A stretch of 64,000 bases of DNA from Mantamonas sphyraenae. Its lineage: Eukaryota; CRuMs; Mantamonadidae. Made by a program: the position numbers and the translations under genes. The first letter of the stretch is position 1, and each line of letters opens with the position of its first letter. The stretch is from NCBI GenBank assembly GCA_026936335.1, contig JAPMXV010000072.1, positions 62,001-126,000 on the forward strand. Reading direction: 5' to 3'. Positions 53,001 to 62,599 of the stretch are shown here, in pieces. The notes beneath the pieces were generated by a model. That model saw only the letters and a list, made by a program, of their open reading frames with translations, was not told the origin of the DNA and ran no database searches.

Positions 53001-56000
53001 GCACCTGCTTGCGACGCCACAGGCCTTGGATCATCACCACACGGCGCAAGTAGCGCTCTTCGATCTTGCGTTGCATGATGAGCTTGGCCAAGTGACGGCG
53101 CCACAGGGACTGCACAACAATCACCCCGGCCACAAGCACGGCATGCTTCGCCTGAAGCGTCGCCAACTCCTTGCGTGCCTTGGCCGATCGCAGCATGCAC
53201 TGGATCGTCACTGCGGCGTTGTACTCACGCTCCTCCCGACGGCGCACCAGCTCCTTCCTTGCCTCACGTTGCCTCCACATCGATTGGATGCGCACGGCAC
53301 TCTCGTTCTCTGCTTTGTCCTTCTTTGCCTGCGCAACCTGCTTGCGTGCAAGTTTGCCGCGGTACAGCGCCTGCACGGCAGTGATGCGACGTGCGTCTTC
53401 CCGCTGCTGCTTCTTCTCGGCTGCTTCCTTGCGTGCCAGGTTTCCACGGAAGCGAGCCTGCAGCATAGTCACCTTGCGTGCATCCTCCTCGCGCTCTGCA
53501 CGCTGTTCCGCCGCAGCCTTGCGGCCTTGGTTTCCACGGAACCGTGCCTGCAGATGCAGGATTTTCTCTTCGTCCTCCTCCGTGTACGTGGGAGGCACAA
53601 CCAAGTCCACGACAGGCGTAGTGGGCATGTACGAGTCGTCCAAGTCTGTGGCCGGCGTAGTGGGCATGAACGAGTCGTCCAAGTCTGTGGCCGGCGTGGT
53701 GGGCAAGAACGAGTCGTCCAGATCCGAAGTGGCTTGCTTGACGGGGGTCACGGGGACCTCTGCGCTCGACAGGGCCTTTTCCAGATCCTCGCGAGAGATG
53801 GGAGGCTTGATACCCTTGGTGGCCTCTCCAATGGCCAGCAGCGGCGTGTCCGGGATCACAGACAGCAGCACGTTCCCCTCAATCACCTTGGCGATCAATT
53901 CGGTCTTCTTCTTGATCTCCGGAACCATACCAAAGCCGGCAATGTCGCACAGCGTGCGCAACTGCTTCTTCTTCAGACACTCCAATTCTTCAGCGGTGAC
54001 GACGCGGTCGACAAACACAGTCTGCGCCACTGCGGGCGGCGGCTCGGCGAACACACCATCCTGTGCCTCAACCTGGGCCACGATGTCCGCGCTGGACTCG
54101 CCCGCAGGCACCTCGACTTCGACGTCGACCATGGCCATTTCACTGGACAAGGCAAGCAGCAACTCGTCATGCGACAACGAGTCTGCGTTGTCAACACCCA
54201 CACCTGCGGCGACAATGGGCAACAATTCTTCGGGTACGTGCGTGAGCTGCACCTCACCCTCCAGGCACCTGGTGACAAGCGCCTCCTTCTTCTTGCTGGC
54301 GGAGATATCGCCCAAGCCTGCTGCCATGTGCAATGTGCGGAGCTGCTTCTTCATCAGAGTATCCAGCTCTGCCTCGGTCAAGGCACGGTCGACAAACACG
54401 AGCTGTTCCTGCTTGACAACCACCATCTGCGGCGGCGCTGGCACATCAACAACCGTGTCGTGATCACTTGGCTCGCTAGATGACGATGCACTGGTCGTGG
54501 AGGTGGTTGCAGTTGCTTCGGGCGGGGAAATAACGGCCAACAGGTCGCCCACCTCACCTTCGTCACTGTGCCCCATTTTGCGCATCATCATCTTGACGGT
54601 AAACTCATCGAGCTCCGACAGCAGCACTTCACGCTCGGCGATGCGCTCGACGAGTGTGTCGTGAGGACCACTTCGCTTGAGATCGAACTGCGAGCAAATG
54701 AGTTTCAGTGCCTTGTTGTTCAGCAGCTTCAACTCCTGATACTGTGCAGGTCTGTCTGTGTACTTCAGTGGCTCGGCGACAATGAACAATCCTTCTGTAT
54801 CCTGTTCATACTCGTCATCCGAGTGGTGTTCCGGTGCAGCAGGCTCGTCGGCCACAGGTTCCTCAGGCACAGGCTCCTCAGGTGTGGGTTCCTCAGGCGC
54901 AGGCTCCTCGGGTGTGGGTTCCTCAGGCGCAGGTTCCTCAGGCGCAGGTTCCTCAGGCACAGGCTCCTCAGGTGTGGGTTCCTCCGGGGCTGTTTCCTCG
55001 GGCACAGGCTCCTCGGGCACAGGCTCTTCAGGTGCGGGCTCCTCATCCTCCACCTCTTTGCCCTCGCCACTGCTGCTTGCTGCAACTGCACCCTCGACCT
55101 CGACCTCAACCATCTGCGTCTCATGCGACAGCTCAAACTCGATCTCGCTGCGTTGCATGTCCTTGGCACCCTGGATACCGACACCACCTGCAATCACAAC
55201 CAGCAGGTTGTCCGGCACTTGCGTCAACATCACGTTGCCCTCGATCACCTTGTTCATCAGATCGGTCTTCTTCTTCAGGTTGGGGACCGTTCCAAAGCCA
55301 GCGACTTCACACAGCGTGCGCAGTTGCTTCTTCTTCAGCACATCCAACTCCTTGACTGTGACCACACGGTCAACAAACACCGTCTGCTCTTGCATCTCCG
55401 TGGTGACGGGCGGCGGCACATCGACCTCGACCTCCGCAGCAGGTTCCTCAGGCGCAGGCTCTTCGGGCGCAGGCTCTTCAGGCACAGGCTCCTCAGGCGC
55501 AGGTTCCTCAGTTGTGGGTTCCTCAGGCGCAGGTTCCTCGGGCACAGGCTCCTCAGGGGTGGGTTCCTCCGGGGCTGTTTCCTCGGGCACAGGCTCTTCA
55601 GGTGCGGGCTCCTCACCCTCCACCTCTTTGCCCTCGCCACTGCTGCTTGCTGCAACTGCCCCCTCAACCTCGACCTCAACCATCTGCGTCTCATGCGACA
55701 GCTCAAACTCGATCTCGCTGCGTTGCATGCTCTTGGCACCCTTAATGCCGACTCCACCTGCAATCACAACCAGCAGGTTGTCCGGCACTTGCGTCAACAT
55801 CACGTTGCCCTCGATCACCTTGTTCATCAGATCGGTCTTCTTCTTCAGGTTGGGGACCGTTCCAAAGCCAGCGACTTCACACAGCGTGCGCAATTGCTTC
55901 TTCTTCAGCACATCCAACTCCTTGACTGTGACCACACGGTCAACAAACACCGTCTGCTCTTGCATCTCCGTGGTGACGGGCGGCGGCACATCGACCTCGA

Positions 56001-59000
56001 CCTCCGCAGCAGGTTCCTCAGGCGCAGGTTCCTCAGGCACAGGCTCCTCAGGCGCAGGTTCCTCAGGTGTGGGTTCCTCAGGCACAGGCTCTTCAGGCAC
56101 AGGTTCCTCAGGTGTGGGTTCCTCAGGCGCAGGTTCCTCGGGCACAGGTTCCTCAGGCGCAGGCTCCTCAGGTGTGGGTTCCTCCGGGGCTGTTTCCTCG
56201 GGCACAGGCTCCTCGGGCACAGGCTCTTCAGGTGCGGGCTCCTCGCCCTCCACCTCCTTGCCCTCGCCACTGCTGCTTGCTGCAACTGCCCCCTCAACCT
56301 CGACCTCAACCATCTGCGTCTCATGCGACAGCTCAAACTCGATCTCGCTGCGCTGCATGCTCTTGGCACCCTTAATGCCGACTCCACCTGCAATCACAAC
56401 CAGCAGGTTGTTCGGCACTTGCGTCAACATCACGTTGCCCTCGATCACCTTGTTCATCAGATCGGTCTTCTTCTTCAGGTTGGGGACCGTTCCAAAGCCA
56501 GCGACTTCACACAGCGTGCGCAGTTGCTTCTTCTTCAGCACATCCAACTCCTTGACTGTGACCACACGGTCAACAAACACCGTCTGCTCTTGCATCTCCG
56601 TGGTGACGGGCGGCGGCACATCGACCTCGACCTCCGCAGCAGGTTCCTCAGGCACAGGCTCTTCAGGCACAGGCTCCTCAGGCGCAGGTTCCTCAGTTGT
56701 GGGTTCCTCAGGCGCAGGTTCCTCAGGCACAGGCTCCTCAGGCGCAGGTTCCTCAGGTGTGGGTTCCTCAGGCACAGGTTCCTCAGGCACAGGCTCTTCA
56801 GGCACAGGTTCCTCAGGTGTGGGTTCCTCAGGCGCAGGTTCCTCGGGCACAGGTTCCTCAGGCGCAGGCTCCTCAGGTGTGGGTTCCTCCGGGGCTGTTT
56901 CCTCGGGCACAGGCTCCTCGGGCACAGGCTCTTCAGGTGCGGGCTCCTCGCCCTCCACCTCCTTGCCCTCGCCACTGCTGCTTGCTGCAACTGCCCCCTC
57001 AACCTCGACCTCAACCATCTGCGTCTCATGCGACAGCTCAAACTCGATCTCGCTGCGTTGCATGCTCTTGGCACCCTTAATGCCGACTCCACCTGCAATC
57101 ACAACCAGCAGGTTGTCCGGCACTTGCGTCAACATCACGTTGCCCTCGATCACCTTGTTCATCAGATCGGTCTTCTTCTTCAGGTTGGGGACCGTTCCAA
57201 AGCCAGCGACTTCACACAGCGTGCGCAATTGCTTCTTCTTCAGCACATCCAACTCCTTGACTGTGACCACACGGTCAACAAACACCGTCTGCTCTTGCAT
57301 CTCCGTGGTGACGGGCGGCGGCACATCGACCTCGACCTCCGCAGCAGGTTCCTCAGGCACAGGCTCTTTGGGCGCAGGCTCTTCAGGCACAGGCTCCTCA
57401 GGCGCAGGTTCCTCAGGCACAGGTTCTTCAGGCACAGGCTCTTCAGGCACAGGTTCCTCGGGCACAGGCTCCTCAGGGGTGGGTTCCTCCGGGGCTGTTT
57501 CCTCGGGCACAGGCTCTTCAGGTGCGGGCTCCTCGCCCTCCACCTCCTTGCCCTCGCCACTGCTGCTTGCTGCAACTGCCCCCTCAACCTCGACCTCAAC
57601 CATCTGCGTCTCATGCGACAGCTCAAACTCGATCTCGCTGCGTTGCATGCTCTTGGCACCCTTAATGCCGACTCCACCTGCAATCACAACCAGCAGGTTG
57701 TCCGGCACTTGCGTCAACATCACGTTGCCCTCGATCACCTTGTTCATCAGATCGGTCTTCTTCTTCAGGTTGGGGACCGTTCCAAAGCCAGCGACTTCAC
57801 ACAGCGTGCGCAATTGCTTCTTCTTCAGCACATCCAACTCCTTGACTGTGACCACACGGTCAACAAACACCGTCTGCTCTTGCATCTCCGTGGTGACGGG
57901 CGGCGGCACATCGACCTCGACCTCCGCAGCAGGTTCCTCAGGCGCAGGTTCCTCAGGCGCAGGCTCTTCAGGCACAGGCTCCTCAGGCGCAGGTTCCTCA
58001 GTTGTGGGTTCCTCAGGCGCAGGTTCCTCAGGCGCAGGTTCCTCAGGCGCAGGTTCCTCAGGCGCAGGTTCCTCGGGCACAGGTTCCTCAGGTGTGGGTT
58101 CCTCAGGCGCAGGTTCCTCGGGCACAGGCTCCTCAGGGGTGGGTTCCTCAGGCACAGGCTCCTCGGGCACAGGCTCTTCAGGTGCGGGCTCCTCGCCCTC
58201 CACCTCCTTGCCCTCGCCACTGCTGCTTGCTGCAACTGCCCCCTCAACCTCGACCTCAACCATCTGCGTCTCATGCGACAGCTCAAACTCGATCTCGCTG
58301 CGTTGCATGCTCTTGGCACCCTTAATGCCGACTCCACCTGCAATCACAACCAGCAGGTTGTCCGGCACTTGCGTCAACATCACGTTGCCCTCGATCACCT
58401 TGTTCATCAGATCGGTCTTCTTCTTCAGGTTGGGGACCGTTCCAAAGCCAGCGACTTCACACAGCGTGCGCAATTGCTTCTTCTTCAGCACATCCAACTC
58501 CTTGACTGTGACCACACGGTCAACAAACACCGTCTGCTCTTGCATCTCCGTGGTGACGGGCGGCGGCACATCGACCTCGACCTCCGCAGCAGGTTCCTCA
58601 GGCGCAGGTTCCTCAGGCGCAGGCTCTTCAGGCACAGGCTCCTCAGGCGCAGGTTCCTCAGTTGTGGGTTCCTCAGGCGCAGGTTCCTCGGGCACAGGCT
58701 CCTCAGGTGTGGGTTCCTCAGTTGTGGGTTCCTCAGGCGCAGGTTCCTCGGGCACAGGTTCTTCAGGCGCAGGTTCCTCGGGCACAGGTTCCTCAGGCAC
58801 AGGCTCCTCAGGTGTGGGTTCCTCCGGGGCTGTTTCCTCGGGCACAGGCTCCTCGGGCACAGGCTCTTCAGGTGCGGGCTCCTCGCCCTCCACCTCCTTG
58901 CCCTCGCCACTGCTGCTTGCTGCAACTGCACCCTCAACCTCGACCTCAACCATCTGCGTCTCATGCGACAGCTCAAACTCGATCTCGCTGCGTTGCATGC

Positions 59001-61657
59001 TCTTGGCACCCTTAATGCCGACTCCACCTGCAATCACAACCAGCAGGTTGTCCGGCACTTGCGTCAACATCACGTTGCCCTCGATCACCTTGTTCATCAG
59101 GTCGGTCTTCTTCTTCAGGTTGGGGACCGTTCCAAAGCCAGCGACTTCACACAGCGTGCGCAATTGCTTCTTCTTCAGCACATCCAACTCCTTGACTGTG
59201 ACCACACGGTCAACAAACACCGTCTGCTCTTGCATCTCCGTGGTGACGGGCGGCGGCACATCGACCTCGACCTCCGCAGCAGGTTCCTCGGGCGCAGGTT
59301 CCTCAGGTGTGGGTTCCTCAGGCGCAGGTTCCTCAGGCACAGGCTCCTCAGGCACAGGCTCCTCAGGCACAGGTTCTTCGGGCACAGGCTCCTCAGGCAC
59401 AGGCTCCTCAGGCGCAGGCTCCTCAGGCACAGGCTCTTCAGGGGCAGGCTCCTCACCCTGGACACCATCATTGCCATTCTCGGTCTCCACCTGGACCTCG
59501 ACAGGGACCTCCACCTCCACCTCCATGCTGGAATAGGCAATGCGCAGCCCCTCAAGGTCCATGCTCTTGTCAACCTGCACTCCGTTTGCAACTGCAATCT
59601 CACGAAGCTGTGTTTCTGGCAGCTGGGACAGCGTCACGTTGGCTTTCAACACCGACATCATGCGTGCCTTGTCGCTGTTCTTCTTCGGCAGGCCAAGTGC
59701 AGCCAACAGCTTCTTCACCTGAGCCTTCTTCAACGGCTTGAGATCGCCTTCTGTGACTGGACGGTCCACAAATTGCTTCTCCACGCGCGTAGTGGTGGTT
59801 GCCGCCACGGTGTTGCTTGCTGCTACCTCGACCTCCGCCTCTGGCTCAGCTTCACTTGTACGCTCAGCCTTACGTGGTGACACGGCTCCTCCGCGCGGTG
59901 ACGTCTTGTCTTGCTTCATGGATCGCACACGCGGCATGCTGAAGCTGAGATCCAGTTGCGGGTTCTCGGCGTCCAGGGACATCTCCTTGCCCTCGCTGTC
60001 GTATGTGTACAGCTGGCCCATCTCGTCTGCGTACACGTTTTTTACCCGGGAACTTTTCCTCGTCACGGAAGAACAGCACGCCGTACGCATCCTTGAACGT
60101 GGCCTTGTCCTCGTGGCCCAGAATGCGCTCGTCCACCGCCTCGCTGTATTCCAGCAGTTTGGCGTTGCCTTCGTCGTCGTACGTCATGTACTGTCCGTTC
60201 GAGTCCAGGTACACGCGCGTGTCTGGCCAGCGCTCGTCCAGCATGTATGTGCGGCCTTGCTCGTCGAGCAGCTGCTCCTCGTCGAGAAAGTAAGGGATGT
60301 CTTGGTCATCGTACGCAAAGGGGCGGTCGTTCGCGTCGTAGTACACCCGCAGTCCAGGGTGTTCCTCTTGCACGTAATACGTGGCCCCAAACTCGTCGAT
60401 GTGCTCTTCGCCCGGGTGGGCGCTGACAATCGGCTTGTTCTTCCAGCGAAGGTAGGCCAGCTCCACGACACCCACAGCCCACTTGAGCGGGTGCACAAAG
60501 ATGTCGTAATACTCCATGACGACCGAATTGAGCAGTTCCACCATCATTTCTGTGTCGCGTTTGAGCTGCTCGTCCGGCAGATCCTGCTTGATCATGTGTG
60601 GCGCCAGACCGTGCAGCAGCGCATCCATGGACACTCCCGTCACCTCCACCTGTTCGGCGACTGTGTACAGATGCTGTGCAAAGTGGAACAGCAGCAGTTT
60701 GTTCTCCTGCGGAAAGTCGTCTTTCAGCGCAAGGAGATTGCGAAGCCGCGGCCCCGGCGTCTTTCCTTGCTTGCGTGCCACTGTGCAGCGGGTTTGCACA
60801 CACCCAGTGTCGCACACAATGCACATGGATCACGTGGCGTGTGGTTCAACGCGTCAGTGTGTGCTTCCTAACCATCTTTGGCTGCCGTTGGGCCTCGCAA
60901 ACTTTCAGAGGGAAACGGGTCGGTGAAAAGCGCTCCCTGAATCCTGCGCCTTGCTGCTTGCTCATCGCAAGCTACTGTGGAGGCCAAACACGCACAAACC
61001 GTCACCATGCGCACAACCTACTTATCGGAATCATCATGCAGCCGTCGTAAAAGTCGTTTGTGAACACAGGCTCGCTCTGGCGGGCAAAAAACTCCTTCAG
61101 CAGACACGCCACAACGTGGCCGTCGCAGTCTTGGCTTCCAAGCTCGGGTGCTTGCCCTGCACACTCGCATGCATGTGCATGTGTCAGCTCATGGCTCCTC
61201 TATACGCCTCCCTCATGTGGTACTTTCCTCTCCCTGTTTCCACTCACCTTGCTCGTACAGCGCGACGAGGCTGTCCAGCGCCGTCGTCTGCCCTTCGTCC
61301 AAGTCGCTGCGCTCCAGGGTGTAGATGCCCGGCAAGTCCAAAGCTGTGGGAACGACGGTGTGCAACATGAGTGAGTGAGTGAGTGAGTGAGTGAGTGAGA
61401 CCAGCGTACCGTGTCGCCAGTGGTGGCCCACACCAAAAGCACAACGGCAGAAGACGACGTCGTCGTCAGGGAATGATGATGATTGATGTCCCACGCATTT
61501 CCCCGGCCGCCCACCACATACCTCTCTCTTCGATGTAGGCGATGCAGTGTGACACAATCAGTGGCACCTCGGCTTCCTCGTCCTTCAGGTAAGCCCGAGT
61601 AAAGTCCACCGACTGCGTCATGGTTCCACCAAAGAACCCAACCGCAGTCTCACTCAT
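50035..61657 (-). CDS. Giant RhoGAP / SAP-like repeat / IQ / zinc-cluster / LRR scaffold, with one-base frame break
   Basis: Exons 61657-61522, 61343-61248, 61156-61022 and 60780-50035; canonical introns; ~3,703 residues after discounting one extra A in the run at 60043-60038. Rho[53 protein letters not shown] and [20 protein letters not shown]; the arginine finger position (GIYR/GIFR) is Thr. Tyr/Asp-rich repeats follow ([20 protein letters not shown]), then SAP-like modules ([20 protein letters not shown]) joined by PEEP linkers. About eight IQ motifs ([17 protein letters not shown]) are interleaved with four Cys/His clusters ([40 protein letters not shown]). An acidic region and about nine leucine-rich repeats ([19 protein letters not shown]) end the protein. 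It is probably a calmodulin-binding cytoskeletal scaffold. No known full-length homologue was recognised. Confidence 0.8.
54838..59460 (-). repeat. SAP-like module / PEEP-linker coding repeats
   Basis: Seven nearly identical ~105-residue modules (starting at [20 protein letters not shown] and ending near [20 protein letters not shown]) alternate with linkers of 5-residue units PEEPA/V/T encoded by a 15-bp repeat. Successive modules are about 570, 630, 705, 585, 660 and 690 bp apart because linker length varies. Four diverged modules flank the set (about 59780-59540 on one side; about 54740-54550, 54400-54100 and 54020-53740 on the other), making eleven in all. Confidence 0.9.
61369..61400. 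repeat. (GAGT)n microsatellite
   Basis: About eight GAGT units inside intron 1 of the scaffold gene (61521-61344), read as ACTC repeats on the coding strand near the branch/acceptor region. Confidence 0.9.
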
Positions 61658-61820
61658 CGTCGTCTGTGCTTTTTCGGTGCCGGTGTCGGGGCAGGGTTTC
61701 CCCCCCATCTTCTCTGCATCCCAAACTCCATCATCACCAACGTTCCAATCTCCATCCTCACCCAACACCCTCACCTCTCCGTCACGCCCATGCACGGTCA
61801 ATGACTCTTCAACGGGGATT

Positions 61821-62517
61821 TCATTTCTTTTGCTGGAAGCGCAGGCCGCAGTATGTGCAAGCCTGAGGTCCAGGCTTGTCCAGATTGATAAAGATGCGCG
61901 GGTGGCCCAGGGCAGGGTCCTTCCCTCCGTCACAGTACGTCCATGTGCCGTCCACCTCCTTAGGCGGCACCGCGTTGATGAGCTCCTCCGCGTCCATGGG
62001 GTCAAACAGCTGTTCAGCCCCCCGCCACCCCCGTGTGCCAAGGATCCACACCCAGGCGCGTGCATATGCCACGTCCGATGTCCATGTGTGTATATTTCGT
62101 CGTACAACCCTTCCTTTGTCAGTGTTTGTCCTTCCCCGTGCCCTGAAGTTTGTCCCCCCGCCTCATGCTGCTGCTGCTGCCCTCTCCCCCTTCCGTCGCT
62201 CCGTCTCCCGCCTGGCACCATGCCATGCCCCACGCCAAACTTACGTCGTGATGCAACGACTTCTGCTTCATGTTGCTGGTGCTCTCTGCCACGCTGGTGG
62301 ATCCCTCGGAGCTGGCCATGATGGACACGCGCGAAAACAACCGCACGCTTCCGCAGGCCACGGCCGTCTCGCTCAGCGCTCCCAGCCCGCTCACCACGCT
62401 GCTGTTGCTGCTCCTCAGACTTGCCACTGTGCTGCTGCTGCTGCTGCTGCTGCTCTTGCTCACCACACCCACTGTCTTGCTCAGCACACGGCTGCTCTTG
62501 CGCACACGCCCAAACAT
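61821..62517 (-). CDS. NDUFS6: NADH dehydrogenase (complex I) iron-sulfur protein 6
   Basis: Exon 1 62517-62245, intron 62244-62010 (GTAAGT...GAACAG), exon 2 62009-61821, phase 0; 153 residues (human 124). Exon 1 encodes a long Ser/Arg/Lys-rich presequence (MFGRVRKSSRVLSKTVGVVS) suited to mitochondrial import. Exon 2 has the family core: LINAVPPKEVDGTWTYCDGG, PALGHPRIFINLDKPGPQAC and TYCGLRFQQKK. The zinc ligands (Cys in YCDGG, His in GHP, and the CxxC of ACTYCG) are intact. NDUFS6 is a zinc-binding accessory subunit of the peripheral arm, needed for late assembly of complex I. An upstream in-frame ATG at 62601 would overlap the start codon of the divergent gene, so 62517 is preferred. Confidence 0.92.
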
Positions 62518-62599
62518 TTCGACTTTGGCAGGACTTGGCTCCGCGCTCGCGCCGCTCGCGACGCCACCGAAACCCACAGCCCTTGTTTCCTTCGACGAC

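Noticed and set aside
49912-59880. Very long plus-strand open frames (about 1,523, 1,770 and 1,592 residues) opposite the scaffold gene
   Set aside because: They are antisense shadows of a repetitive, codon-biased gene. Their products are periodic low-complexity strings ([17 protein letters not shown]) with no domains, whereas the minus strand encodes RhoGAP, IQ and LRR domains.
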